From positions 1 to 64,000 of the forward strand of contig NZ_PEDL01000005.1 in assembly GCF_002735925.1 (NCBI RefSeq): a stretch of DNA of 64,000 bases, given 5' to 3'. Each line of letters opens with the position of its first letter. Position 1 is the stretch's first letter. This document shows positions 43,324 through 52,470 of the stretch, piece after piece. The stretch is from Sporanaerobium hydrogeniformans. GTDB lineage: Bacteria > Bacillota > Clostridia > Lachnospirales > Cellulosilyticaceae. A program made the translations under genes and the position numbers. The notes below the pieces were generated by a model. It was not told where the DNA came from. It saw nothing but the letters and a program-made list of their open reading frames with translations, and ran no database searches.

Positions 43324-44325
43324 ATGACAAAACGCATGATGTCTTCAGATTTACAGCTAGAAGACTCGGAAATAGAAAGTAATATTCGTCCCTTGACATT
43401 AGAGGACTATATTGGTCAAACTGCTATTAAAGAAACAATCCGCATTTTTATAGAGGCAGCTAAGAAGCGTGACGAACCACTCGATCATGTGCTTTTATAT
43501 GGACCACCGGGTCTTGGAAAGACAACACTTGCAGGTGTTATAGCCCATGAGATGGGGGTTAAGTATAAAGTAACCTCTGGTCCAGCTATAGAAAAACCAG
43601 GTGATTTAGCAGCTATTTTAAATAATTTACAACCAAGAGATATCTTATTTATTGATGAGATTCATCGTATGAGCAGACCTATTGAAGAAGTGTTATATTC
43701 CGCCATGGAAGATTACTGTATTGATATAGTGGTAGGGAAAGGGCCAGCTGCAAAATCTATTCGTCTGACCCTTCCACCTTTTACGCTAATAGGAGCTACC
43801 ACAAGGGCAGGTATGCTAAGTTCACCGCTCAGAGATCGGTTTGGAATTATACAACGACTGGAGTATTATACAGATGAAGAGTTGGCGCAAATTGTAAGTC
43901 GTACCGCACGTCTTTTAGAAACGCCTATTATAGAAGAGGCCGCTCTTGAGATTGCTAAAGCCAGTAGAGGGACTCCAAGAGTTGCTAATAGGTTGTTAAA
44001 GCGTATAAGAGATATTGCACTTATCAAATATGAGAAAAACATTGATTTTACAGTATGCTTAAAGGCTTTAGAGTTATTAAATATTGACCGAAGAGGTTTG
44101 GATGAAATTGATAGGCGAATTATACAGGTTATTGCAACTCAGTTTAAAGGGGGACCGGTAGGTCTTGAAACTTTAGCAGCTGCTATTGGAGAGGAAAAGG
44201 ATACATTAGAAGATGTGTATGAGCCCTATCTTTTGCAGCAAGGCTTGTTGCAACGTACACCTAGGGGACGTATGTTAACACCTTATGCTTATGAATGCTT
44301 TGAGTTAGGAAGTCTATCTTTGTGA
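43324..44325 (+). CDS. ruvB: Holliday junction branch migration ATPase RuvB
   Basis: A 333-residue AAA+ motor that drives branch migration with RuvA. Walker [10 protein letters not shown], Walker B LFIDEIH, sensor 1 [10 protein letters not shown] and the C-terminal winged helix ([13 protein letters not shown]) are intact. The N-terminal [11 protein letters not shown] is typical. It is translated from GGGGGAAAAGATG after ruvA. Confidence 0.97.
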   Translation: MTKRMMSSDLQLEDSEIESNIRPLTLEDYIGQTAIKETIRIFIEAAKKRDEPLDHVLLYGPPGLGKTTLAGVIAHEMGVKYKVTSGPAIEKPGDLAAILNNLQPRDILFIDEIHRMSRPIEEVLYSAMEDYCIDIVVGKGPAAKSIRLTLPPFTLIGATTRAGMLSSPLRDRFGIIQRLEYYTDEELAQIVSRTARLLETPIIEEAALEIAKASRGTPRVANRLLKRIRDIALIKYEKNIDFTVCLKALELLNIDRRGLDEIDRRIIQVIATQFKGGPVGLETLAAAIGEEKDTLEDVYEPYLLQQGLLQRTPRGRMLTPYAYECFELGSLSL

Positions 44326-44365
44326 GGAATGTTAGAGAGAAAGAGTAGGTTTTTTAACATCCCTA

Positions 44366-44374
44366 TGGTATAAT
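44366..44374 (+). promoter_or_regulatory. Candidate extended -10 promoter of zapA
   Basis: TGG followed by a perfect TATAAT (44369-44374) forms an extended -10, 41 bases before the zapA start. The -35 is weak. Confidence 0.45.
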
Positions 44375-44414
44375 GACAAAAAAGGTAAAACTAAGCGTAT
44401 AGGGGTGGTGAGTG

Positions 44415-44792
44415 ATGTCAAAAAATAAGGTAGAAGTCATTATTGGCGGAACTATTTTGGCACTTCAAGGGGAGGAATCAGAAGAGCATATTCAAAAGGT
44501 AGCTAGCTTGATAGACAAACAACTCATGGCAATTCAAAAAAACAATGTGAGAAAGAACTTAAATCCTACAAAGGTGTATATGCTAGCAGCCTTAAATATT
44601 GCCAATGAATATATTAAGGCTTTAGAAGAGCTAAGTGTATGTATGGATGAAATTCAATCTTTTGAAGAGGAAAAAGAACGGCTTAAAAGAGAGCTTTCAG
44701 CTTTAAAAGAAGAGAATGCAAAGCTTCAACTCTTAGAACAACCCACTTATGCGTCCGTTAACAGAAAGAAACATATTAACAGGGGGAGGTAA
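44415..44792 (+). CDS. zapA: Cell division protein ZapA
   Basis: A 125-residue FtsZ-associated protein. The N-terminal ZapA domain (KVEVIIGGTILALQGEESEEH, split by its turn; YMLAALNIANEYIKA) is followed by a coiled coil (EEEKERLKRELSALKEEN). It cross-links FtsZ filaments at midcell. The ATG at 44415 is preferred over the adjacent GTG. A stable hairpin overlaps its stop codon. Confidence 0.85.
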   Translation: MSKNKVEVIIGGTILALQGEESEEHIQKVASLIDKQLMAIQKNNVRKNLNPTKVYMLAALNIANEYIKALEELSVCMDEIQSFEEEKERLKRELSALKEENAKLQLLEQPTYASVNRKKHINRGR

Positions 44793-44806
44793 TACCTTCC
44801 CCTGTT
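44778..44806 (+). other. Stable hairpin overlapping the zapA stop codon
   Basis: Arms 44778-44790 and 44794-44806 form 13 pairs (one G-U) around an AAT loop that includes part of the stop codon. No T-tract follows, so it is not a standard terminator. It may stabilise the mRNA 3' end or reduce read-through into the U32 gene. Confidence 0.5.
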
Positions 44807-44838
44807 CATTCTATAAAGAGAAAAGGTGAACGATTTAG

Positions 44839-47163
44839 ATGGTAGAATTATTAGCCCCTGTGGGAAAACTAGAAAACGCTTATGCGGCTATTGAAAATGG
44901 AGCCAATGCCCTTTTTGTAGGAGGCAAATGCTTTAATGCAAGGAAGTATGCAGACAACTTCACAGACGAAGAACTAGAAACGATTGTACGGTATGCGAAA
45001 CTTCGTGATGTAGCTGTTCACGTCACAGTCAATATTGTGATTAAAGAGCAAGAAATGGAAGAACTCATTGGCTATTTAACGTATTTAAATGAGTTAGGTG
45101 TAGATGCCCTTATTGTACAAGACTTAGGAGTGGCACGTTTGGTAAAAACACATTTTCCTCAGATGGTATTACATGCCAGTACACAAATGTCAGCACACAG
45201 CATCGAAGATGTCTTATTCCTCAAGGAAGCTGGGTTTAGTCGTGTCGTCTTAGCACGTGAATTGCAATTAGATGAAATAAAGGATATTTGTGAAAAATGT
45301 GATGTGGAGATTGAAACGTTTATCCATGGGGCCATGTGCTATAGTTATTCAGGGCAATGTCTAATGAGCAGTTTAATTGGTGGGCGTAGTGGTAACCGTG
45401 GACGTTGTGCACAGCCTTGTCGTATGCGCTATACCCTTCAAGAGGGAAACCGTTCACTTACAGAGGATACATTTATGCTGAGTCTAAAGGATATGTGTAC
45501 ACTAGAGGATTTACCTACCCTTATAGCAGCGGGTATAACCTCTTTTAAGATAGAAGGGCGTATGAAATCACCTGAATATGTGGCTTCTGTAGTAAGTACT
45601 TACCGTAAGTATATTGACCTAGCTGAAAAACAGCTAACCTATCAAGTGGCTCGTGAAGATTGGGGAAGAGTGGAAGGAATTTTTAATCGTGGGGGCTTTT
45701 CAAAAGGTTATTATTTTCAAAAGTCAGGAGTGAATATGATAACAGAAGAAAGTCCTAAACATTTGGGTGTGCGTATAGGTACAGTCATAGCTTTTTCTCC
45801 CAAAACGTCTACAGCGACCATTCGATTGGAAGGCAATTTAAATGCAGGAGATGGCATTGAAATACTAAGAACGGGTAAAGAAAGTGTGGGTGCCGGGATT
45901 TCAAGAGCTTATAAAAAAGGAGATACTCTTATTCAAAAATTGGAGGGATATGTAGCACCTTCAAGTCCTGTTTATTTAACCAAAAATCATCAGCTGATTA
46001 AAAGCTTAAAGGCATCTTACCAAAAGCCATTACGTAAAATCCCAGTAGAACTTTTAGTCGTTGGTAAAATAGGAAAACCTCTTTATTTACAACTAAAATA
46101 TAAAGACCTAACCGTTACTTATCAAGGTGAAATAGTACAACAAGCATTAGAAGCTCCACTTACAGAAGAAAAGGTGATGAAACAATTAACCAAATTTGGG
46201 AATACTTCTTTTGTAGTGGCAACTTCAAGTGCCCAATGGACAGAGGGTGCTTATTTAGCAATTAGTCAGCTTAACGAAGCACGAAGACAGGTTATTGCAT
46301 TATTAGAAGCAGCACTTTTAAAAAAGGAAAACATGCAACAAAAACCGATTATACGTGAAACACCTAAGACATTGGAAAATAGTAATTGGCATGTAGGTGT
46401 ACGAACACTACAGCAATTAAAGATTTGCCTTGATTATACAGAAATAACACGTATTTATTGGGAATGGCAATATAATAATGAAGATACACAAATAGCATTG
46501 GAACAGACAAAAAAAGCAGGGAAAGAGTTTTATATTGCCTTTCCAAGTATCATAAAAACAGCTCATTATACGCGCTATAAAAAAGATTTCTTCATATGGG
46601 AGAAGTCAATTTGTGATGGGTATTTAGTGCGTACCTATGGTCTTTGTTATCTTTTTTCAGGAACGACTAAAAAGATTCAGTTAGATTACAACTTTAACCT
46701 GCTTAATAATGAAGCTGTTCTTTTCTGGCAGGATAAAGGGATAGATGGTATGACGCTTTCGCCAGAACTTACAAGAAAAGAAAGTGAAGCATTAAGAGGA
46801 CCATTAGAACGTTTAGTTTATGGTTATTTGCCAGTCATGACTACCTCGCAATGTCTTTTAGGGAATTATAAGCAGTGTCAAAAAGGTAAAGATACAAAAA
46901 GAAGTTTGTATCTTAAAGACCGAAAAGATAGTAAATGGCCGATTGTAACAGATTGTGAAGGGTGTGTCATGCAGCTTCTCACTCCAAAACCGTTAGTTGT
47001 TAAACAAGTAGAAAGTTTCAATAGACAGAGAACAACACATTTAAGGTTGCAATTTACTTTTGAAAAGGATTATGAAATCAAACAAATTTGTGAAGCTTAT
47101 TTGTATAAAGATGAAAAGTCTATTACTACCTTAGATGGGGTAGCTTTTAAAACTGTTGAATAA
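44839..47163 (+). CDS. U32 family peptidase with DUF3656-like C-terminal region
   Basis: A 774-residue U32 (YhbU/RlhA-like) protein. The N-terminal barrel has ELLAPVGKLENAYAAIENGA, STQMSAHS, the signature ETFIHGAMCYSYSGQC, and the Cys-rich SGNRGRCAQPCRMRY, which can hold an Fe-S cluster. A collagenase-like/DUF3656 region fills the middle, and a second set of barrel-like Cys segments (DCEGCVMQL) lies near the end. Some members modify rRNA or tRNA by hydroxylation rather than cleaving protein, so the peptidase name may be historical. Confidence 0.85.
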   Translation: MVELLAPVGKLENAYAAIENGANALFVGGKCFNARKYADNFTDEELETIVRYAKLRDVAVHVTVNIVIKEQEMEELIGYLTYLNELGVDALIVQDLGVARLVKTHFPQMVLHASTQMSAHSIEDVLFLKEAGFSRVVLARELQLDEIKDICEKCDVEIETFIHGAMCYSYSGQCLMSSLIGGRSGNRGRCAQPCRMRYTLQEGNRSLTEDTFMLSLKDMCTLEDLPTLIAAGITSFKIEGRMKSPEYVASVVSTYRKYIDLAEKQLTYQVAREDWGRVEGIFNRGGFSKGYYFQKSGVNMITEESPKHLGVRIGTVIAFSPKTSTATIRLEGNLNAGDGIEILRTGKESVGAGISRAYKKGDTLIQKLEGYVAPSSPVYLTKNHQLIKSLKASYQKPLRKIPVELLVVGKIGKPLYLQLKYKDLTVTYQGEIVQQALEAPLTEEKVMKQLTKFGNTSFVVATSSAQWTEGAYLAISQLNEARRQVIALLEAALLKKENMQQKPIIRETPKTLENSNWHVGVRTLQQLKICLDYTEITRIYWEWQYNNEDTQIALEQTKKAGKEFYIAFPSIIKTAHYTRYKKDFFIWEKSICDGYLVRTYGLCYLFSGTTKKIQLDYNFNLLNNEAVLFWQDKGIDGMTLSPELTRKESEALRGPLERLVYGYLPVMTTSQCLLGNYKQCQKGKDTKRSLYLKDRKDSKWPIVTDCEGCVMQLLTPKPLVVKQVESFNRQRTTHLRLQFTFEKDYEIKQICEAYLYKDEKSITTLDGVAFKTVE

Positions 47164-47177
47164 AGAAAGGAGAATCT

Positions 47178-48533
47178 ATGGCCTATTTTAATTTGGCAAT
47201 TTTATTAAGTCGTGCTATTTTTGCAGGGTTTAGTTTGCTCTTTATTATTGTTGCCTATAGCTTTATGCAGCCTTTTACGCATTATGCTCTGGGACATTCC
47301 AGAGAAAAAAATAGGTTCCTTTATCTCTGCCTAACCTTTATTCATTTAGGTGGTATAGCTATTTTAGCAGGAAAGACAACAGACGTAGTGGCACGAGTGG
47401 CTATTTTGCGTAATGGACTTATTGTTTTTATCCTGATGAGTCTGACACTTTGGCTTCTTAGATTTTGGCGAAGAGATAAAGAAATTGTTTTATGGAATCT
47501 TGTTTTTTTCTTGATGGATATGGGTTATTTGATGTTAGAGCGTTTAGATCACGATTTGGCAACAAAGCAAATAATTGCCTACCTATTAGGAGTAAGCTTT
47601 GCCCTTGTACTTCCAAGCCTTTTTTCACTAGTAATTCGTGCCAGCAATCGCTACTTGTATCTAGGCATCTTACTACTTACAATGCTTTTACCCTTTATTG
47701 CTGGAGATACCATATTAGGAGCGAAGAATTGGGTTAATATCGCAGGCTTACGTTTTCAACCTTCGGAAATTGGAAAAGTTGCTCTAGTCCTTTACTTGGC
47801 AGCACTATGGGGTGGAAAAAAGAAGATGACTTTTTTAGAAATTTTACAAGGCTCTTTAGTGGTAGCTATAGCTCTTGGCTGTTTGATTATTCAGCGTGAT
47901 TTGGGAGCTGCCCTTTTATACTACATGACTTTTCTAGTGCTACTTTTGTTAGCTACTGGTAAGCTTTTACTTCCTTTATTAGGACTAGGATTAGGTGGTT
48001 TAGGGGGAGTAATGGGCTATTTTCTCTTTTCACATGTACAGGTACGTGTTGAGGCATGGCAAAACCCCTGGCAAGACATTACTGGTTCAGGATATCAAGT
48101 TGTTCAAGGTCTTTTTGCTATGGGAACTTGGGGATGGCTTGGAAGTGGCCTAACTCGTGGAACACCAAGTGTCATTCCTTTTGCTTCTACAGATTATATT
48201 TTTCCAGCTATTTGTGAAGAATTTGGAAACTTTATGGGGATTATTTTACTCCTATGCTATTTAGGGATTATTTTACAAACTTTACAAATTACAAGAAGAC
48301 AACATAAGCGTTTTGAACTCTTGGTAACAATGGGAATAGGTGCTTTATTTACCTTACAAACTTTTATTATTTTAGGTGGGGTGCTTAAGATTATTCCACT
48401 TACAGGAATTACCACACCTTTTATGAGTGCAGGTGGTTCTTCTCTTGTTGTGAGCTTTGGCATGATTGGGCTACTTACCTATTTATCCTATCAAAGTAGA
48501 AAGCAAGACATAGAGGAGGGGGAAAATGACTAA
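47178..48533 (+). CDS. FtsW/RodA/SpoVE-family peptidoglycan glycosyltransferase
   Basis: A 451-residue polytopic membrane protein (about 11-12 segments). SEDS signatures include FQPSEIGKVALVLYLA, IQRDLGAALLYY and the late FMSAGGSSLVVSFG. It has an N-terminal set of extra transmembrane segments as in clostridial and actinobacterial RodA/FtsW-like proteins. It polymerises lipid II with the class B PBP encoded next, whose gene overlaps by eight bases. Confidence 0.88.
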   Translation: MAYFNLAILLSRAIFAGFSLLFIIVAYSFMQPFTHYALGHSREKNRFLYLCLTFIHLGGIAILAGKTTDVVARVAILRNGLIVFILMSLTLWLLRFWRRDKEIVLWNLVFFLMDMGYLMLERLDHDLATKQIIAYLLGVSFALVLPSLFSLVIRASNRYLYLGILLLTMLLPFIAGDTILGAKNWVNIAGLRFQPSEIGKVALVLYLAALWGGKKKMTFLEILQGSLVVAIALGCLIIQRDLGAALLYYMTFLVLLLLATGKLLLPLLGLGLGGLGGVMGYFLFSHVQVRVEAWQNPWQDITGSGYQVVQGLFAMGTWGWLGSGLTRGTPSVIPFASTDYIFPAICEEFGNFMGIILLLCYLGIILQTLQITRRQHKRFELLVTMGIGALFTLQTFIILGGVLKIIPLTGITTPFMSAGGSSLVVSFGMIGLLTYLSYQSRKQDIEEGEND

Positions 48534-50019
48534 AAAAAAGGAAAAAATCCCTTTTAAACCTATTAAAGAAAATGCTAAAATTTATCAAAAAAGTCGACCT
48601 AAAAAACCTATTACCTCTTTGGAAAACAATATGCGTTATACAGGTCTTGTAGGCGGTATGTATATAAGCCTATTTATGTTATTAATTGGTTATTTAGTTT
48701 ATTTTACAGCTTTTAAACAAAAACAAATTGCAACACATCCTTATAATACACGATTAAACGTTATGGAAGAAGAAGTAGTAAGAGGGAATATTTATGATGC
48801 CAATGGAGAACTTTTGGCAATAAATAAAGAAGGGATACGTTATTATCCACAAGGTAATCTTTACGCTCATGCTGTAGGTTATGCTCAAATGGGTAAAACA
48901 GGTATGGAGGCGGTTGCCAATACCCAGCTTCTTTACCCAGACTATTCTTTTACTTCACTTTTTAAAAATGCTTTTCAAAATGAAAAATTTGAAGGGCGAA
49001 ATGTGGTACTTACCTTAGATCAACGTTATCAAGAAGCTGCTGCAGAAGCTTTAGGAGACTATAAAGGTGGTGTAGTTGTATTAGAACCTTCTACAGGTAA
49101 GGTAAAAGCAATGTATTCAAGTCCTACCTTTAACCCTAATAATTTAAAGGAAAATTGGGAAGAACTAAGACAGGATACAGAACGCTCACCTTTAGTGAAT
49201 CGTGCAACGAGTGGCTTATATCCACCAGGCTCTATTTTTAAAACACTGACAGCTCTTGCTTTTTTAGAAGAAAAAGGGGAGAATGCATATGACTTTACTT
49301 ATACCTGTGAAGGAGAAATAAAAGGTGAAGATTACACAATTCAGTGTTATAATAAAACAAAGCATGGCAAGGTAGATTTAAAGCAAGCCTTTGCAGTATC
49401 TTGTAATACGTACTTCGTAAAGCTGACTCAAGAGATGCCGATAGAAAATCTAAAGGCTATGGCTGAAAAATGTGGTTTTAACGAAGTTTTAGCTTTTGAT
49501 ATGGATCATGCGATGAGTAGATATCAGCTTCTTGCGAGTGATACAGCTTTTGAGAAAGCTGCAACGTATATTGGGCAAGGTAAAACGCTGGTAAGTCCTT
49601 TGCATATGGCGATGCTTGCAGGAGCTATTGCTAATGATGGCATTTTGATGAAACCTTATCTTTTAGACCGTGCCACCAATCAAAAGGGAACAGATAAAAT
49701 GAAAGTACTTCCTCAATATGTTTCAGCCATACTGGATGAAAAGCTTGCTAAGCAAATGCAAGAGCTTATGAGACAAGTGGTAAAGGAAGGAACAGGAAGT
49801 AAACTTGCCCGTAAAAATATTCAAGTAGCTGGTAAGACAGGTACAGCTCAAAATGAGACAGGTAAAGATCACTCTTGGTTTATGGGTTTTGCAACAGCTC
49901 TAGATAACAGCAAAGAGCCTATTGCTTTTGCAATTATTGTTGAAAATGGTGGGAAGGGTGCAAAAGCTCTTGATGTGACCAATAGACTATTACAGGTATA
50001 TGAGAAGATAGAGGAATAG
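48526..50019 (+). CDS. Class B penicillin-binding protein, transpeptidase (PbpA/FtsI type)
   Basis: A 497-residue bitopic protein with a cytoplasmic basic tail, a transmembrane segment at about 40-62, a short dimerisation region (VRGNIYDANGELLA) and the transpeptidase domain. The active site has SIFK (Ser236, Lys239), SCN in AVSCNTYF and KTGTAQ. It is the cross-linking partner of the SEDS glycosyltransferase just upstream. The short pedestal resembles mycobacterial PbpA. Confidence 0.9.
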   Translation: MTKKKEKIPFKPIKENAKIYQKSRPKKPITSLENNMRYTGLVGGMYISLFMLLIGYLVYFTAFKQKQIATHPYNTRLNVMEEEVVRGNIYDANGELLAINKEGIRYYPQGNLYAHAVGYAQMGKTGMEAVANTQLLYPDYSFTSLFKNAFQNEKFEGRNVVLTLDQRYQEAAAEALGDYKGGVVVLEPSTGKVKAMYSSPTFNPNNLKENWEELRQDTERSPLVNRATSGLYPPGSIFKTLTALAFLEEKGENAYDFTYTCEGEIKGEDYTIQCYNKTKHGKVDLKQAFAVSCNTYFVKLTQEMPIENLKAMAEKCGFNEVLAFDMDHAMSRYQLLASDTAFEKAATYIGQGKTLVSPLHMAMLAGAIANDGILMKPYLLDRATNQKGTDKMKVLPQYVSAILDEKLAKQMQELMRQVVKEGTGSKLARKNIQVAGKTGTAQNETGKDHSWFMGFATALDNSKEPIAFAIIVENGGKGAKALDVTNRLLQVYEKIEE

Positions 50020-50049
50020 TGAAAATGTAAAGAGTAAAGAGGGACGTGT

Positions 50050-50484
50050 ATGATAAGAATGGTAAGCTGTGGAGGGGTTGTTATCCATAAGGGAAAGATG
50101 CTCCTGCTTTATAAGGATTATAAACAAAAATATGTAGGCTGGGTACTTCCTAAAGGGACTGTAGAACCAGGAGAAACTCACCAGACGACAGCTCTTAGAG
50201 AAGTAAGAGAAGAGACAGGTGTTGAGGCGCGTATTATTCGGTTTATCGGTTCAAGTGAGTATACCTTTCAAGGTCATGAAGACCGTATTTGCAAAACAGT
50301 ACATTGGTATCTGATGCAAGCAGATAGCTTTTATTGCAAACCCCAACGTGAGGAATATTTTATTGATGCAGGATACTATAAATATTACGAAGCCTATCAT
50401 CTTTTAAAGTTTAGTGATGAGCGTTATATTCTTAAAAAAGCTTACCATTTATACAACGAATACCGTGGGCTCCATCATTCTTGA
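50050..50484 (+). CDS. Nudix hydrolase
   Basis: A 144-residue Nudix enzyme with an intact box (Gly36-x5-Glu42-x7-Arg50-Glu51-x2-Glu54-Glu55-x-Gly57). The N-terminal RMVSCGGVVIHKGKMLLLYK is typical. The substrate may be a dinucleoside polyphosphate or mRNA cap-like end; this cannot be read from the sequence. It ends at a terminator. Confidence 0.9.
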   Translation: MIRMVSCGGVVIHKGKMLLLYKDYKQKYVGWVLPKGTVEPGETHQTTALREVREETGVEARIIRFIGSSEYTFQGHEDRICKTVHWYLMQADSFYCKPQREEYFIDAGYYKYYEAYHLLKFSDERYILKKAYHLYNEYRGLHHS

Positions 50485-50514
50485 AAGTCTTATCTAGAAG
50501 GATAGGGCTTTTTT
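50485..50514 (+). terminator. Terminator after the Nudix gene
   Basis: AAGTCTTATC (50485-50494) pairs with GATAGGGCTT (50501-50510) using several G-U pairs; a T-run follows. Confidence 0.7.
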
Positions 50515-50516
50515 AA

Positions 50517-50545
50517 TTGAATATTATAGAGGATAGTGATAGAAT
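50517..50545 (+). promoter_or_regulatory. Promoter of the B12/radical SAM gene
   Basis: TTGAAT (50517-50522) and TAGAAT (50540-50545) are exactly 17 bases apart. Because the -10 is at 50540, a start codon at 50536 is excluded and the ATG at 50587 is supported. Confidence 0.55.
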
Positions 50546-50586
50546 GGAAGAAGTATGAAAAAAAGTGTCGAGGAGTGCAACAAGAG

Positions 50587-52086
50587 ATGACCAATAAAAG
50601 AGTATTATTAGTAGGATTTTATAATGAGAAAGCATTAGGTGTGAGGTATTTAGCTAATGCCATAGAAAAACATGGGTATGAACCACATGTTTTATTTTTT
50701 AAAGGCTTTAATAGTATTGAGCCCAGTAAAGCTACTGAAAAAGAATTAGAAATGCTCAGAGAGCTTATAAAAGAAATTAAACCCTGCTTTATTGGACTGA
50801 GTGTTATGAGTTCTTTATATTTAGAAACGATTTATCTTGTAAATAAAACAATTAAAGAGCATTTTGATATTCCTGTAGCTTGGGGAGGGGTATTTGCAAC
50901 GCTTATGCCTGAAAAAGCAATAAAGGAATGTGATTTTGTTATGCGTGGTGAGGGTGAAAAAACCATTGTTGAGCTTTTAGATGCCTTACAAAACGGAGAA
51001 AGTTATGAAACAATCCAAAACCTTGCTTATTTAAATGCACAAGGTGAATACATATGTAATGAAATTCGTCCACTTGAACAAGATATTGACCTGTATGGTT
51101 ATCCAGCCATTGGAGCAGAAAATATGTATCTAATCCATGGGGATAAAATACATAGAGGTGATCCTCAACTCAAGTCTTTTACTTATGAATTAAATGCTTC
51201 TAGAGGTTGTCCTTTTTCTTGTTCTTATTGCAGTGCTATTAACTTACGTCGTCTTTATAAAGGCAAAGGACGCTATGTACGTTTCCGCACTGTTGAAAGT
51301 GTAATGGATGAGTTAAATGAAGCGAAGCGCAAAATTCCTAAACTCCGTGTTATTCACTTTTGGGATGAGATTTTTTCAGATGAAGAAGGATGGGTAGAGG
51401 AATTTGCAAGACGTTATAAAAAAGAAATTGGTATTCCTTTCCGTATATGGGGGCATCCGATGAAGGTAGATAAAAAGATTATTACTCATCTTGTAGATGC
51501 AGGCTTACATCAAATTGTAGTAGGGATTCAAAGTGGTTCACCAACTGTAAGAAAAGATACTTTCCATCGTCCAGAGACGCAAGAACAAATTATAGCATCC
51601 AGTCATATTCTTTCAGAGTGTAAGGTGCCTAAGGTTTATTATGACTTTATGATTCGCCATCCGTTCGAAAACCAAGAGCAGCTTAAGGAAACCTTCTATT
51701 TATGTTTAGAGCTAGCTCATCCTTTTAGTCTCAATATCCATGGACTCAACTTTTTACCTGCTACGGATATTGTGCAAATGGCTATAGACCAAGGCTATCA
51801 TACAAAAGAAGAGTTAGACAGTATGATGTTTAGTTCCATTCAGGAGCAATATGATCAATATTGGGGACCCAATGTATATCATAAAATTACAGCAGATAAC
51901 CTCTGGGTAGCTCTTATTTATCTTACTCAATTTCCACAAATAAGAGAAGAAGTACTTCGTTTAGCTAAAGAAGTAGAAGCAGGTAGAGGTCAAAAAGAAG
52001 TCTTAAAGTTGAAGGATAAGATGGAGAGAAAAACAAAAATAAGTGAGTATATAAATAAAGCAAAATTAGTACTTAAAATAAAGTAA
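50587..52086 (+). CDS. B12-binding domain radical SAM protein
   Basis: About 499 residues. An N-terminal cobalamin-binding Rossmann domain (KRVLLVGFYNEKALGVRYLA; WGGVFATLMPEKA) is followed by a radical SAM core with CPFSCSYC at about 213-220, where the three Cys bind the [4Fe-4S] cluster that cleaves SAM. Family members methylate or modify lipids, tetrapyrroles and antibiotics; the substrate here is unknown. The gene stands alone with its own promoter and terminator. AGGAG lies 11 bases before the ATG. Confidence 0.82.
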   Translation: MTNKRVLLVGFYNEKALGVRYLANAIEKHGYEPHVLFFKGFNSIEPSKATEKELEMLRELIKEIKPCFIGLSVMSSLYLETIYLVNKTIKEHFDIPVAWGGVFATLMPEKAIKECDFVMRGEGEKTIVELLDALQNGESYETIQNLAYLNAQGEYICNEIRPLEQDIDLYGYPAIGAENMYLIHGDKIHRGDPQLKSFTYELNASRGCPFSCSYCSAINLRRLYKGKGRYVRFRTVESVMDELNEAKRKIPKLRVIHFWDEIFSDEEGWVEEFARRYKKEIGIPFRIWGHPMKVDKKIITHLVDAGLHQIVVGIQSGSPTVRKDTFHRPETQEQIIASSHILSECKVPKVYYDFMIRHPFENQEQLKETFYLCLELAHPFSLNIHGLNFLPATDIVQMAIDQGYHTKEELDSMMFSSIQEQYDQYWGPNVYHKITADNLWVALIYLTQFPQIREEVLRLAKEVEAGRGQKEVLKLKDKMERKTKISEYINKAKLVLKIK

Positions 52087-52100
52087 GATATCAATAAAGA

Positions 52101-52129
52101 ACATCGGCACCCATTGCTGATGTTTTTTT
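52101..52129 (+). terminator. Terminator after the radical SAM gene
   Basis: ACATCGGCA (52101-52109) pairs with TGCTGATGT (52115-52123), one G-U, and is followed by a seven-base T-run. Confidence 0.8.
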
Positions 52130-52156
52130 AATTCTAAGAAGAGATAAAGACATACA

Positions 52157-52186
52157 AAAAAGCACATCTATATAGATGTGCTTTTT
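52157..52186 (-). terminator. Terminator of the tRNA-Leu gene
   Basis: A nearly perfect palindrome (AAAAAGCACATCTA / TAGATGTGCTTTTT, 52157-52186) ends in a T-run on the - strand just beyond the tRNA 3' end. It has T-runs both ways, so it could also stop + strand transcription. Confidence 0.75.
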
Positions 52187-52188
52187 AA

Positions 52189-52271
52189 TGCCGGCAGTGG
52201 GACTTGAACCCACACGTAGTTACCTACAACAGATTTTGAGTCTGCCTCGTCTGCCATTCCGACATGCCGGC
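52189..52271 (-). tRNA. tRNA-Leu (anticodon CAA)
   Basis: An 83-base class II tRNA. The acceptor stem is GCCGGCA with TGCCGGC, the anticodon loop CTCAAAA gives CAA for UUG, the long variable arm is TGTAGGTAACTACG, and the T-loop is GGTTCAAGTCC. The discriminator is A, as expected for Leu. CCA is not encoded. Its promoter and terminator flank it on the - strand. Confidence 0.93.
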
Positions 52272-52300
52272 CAATCTTGAATTGTTTTAAGACAAGTAGT

Positions 52301-52329
52301 ATATTACCATATTCTAACTGAAAGTGCAA
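52301..52329 (-). promoter_or_regulatory. Promoter of tRNA-Leu
   Basis: On the - strand TTGCAC (52329-52324) and TAATAT (52306-52301) are 17 bases apart, 30 bases before the tRNA. Confidence 0.5.
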
Positions 52330-52383
52330 GTAAAATGTAAAGATATTCAGTGGTTTTTTGTAACTCACTAAAAAAGGAAAAGA

Positions 52384-52412
52384 TTGTATCTTAATGCTTA
52401 ATCGATTACAAT
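52384..52412 (+). promoter_or_regulatory. Promoter of the ECF sigma/anti-sigma pair
   Basis: TTGTAT (52384-52389) and TACAAT (52407-52412) are 17 bases apart. This looks like a sigma-A promoter; no obvious AAC-type ECF site is seen. Confidence 0.5.
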
Positions 52413-52470
52413 AAAAGTAATGGCCTAAGATTTAAAGTAGAAGTTGGCCCATAGAAAGGAGGACAAGCTC

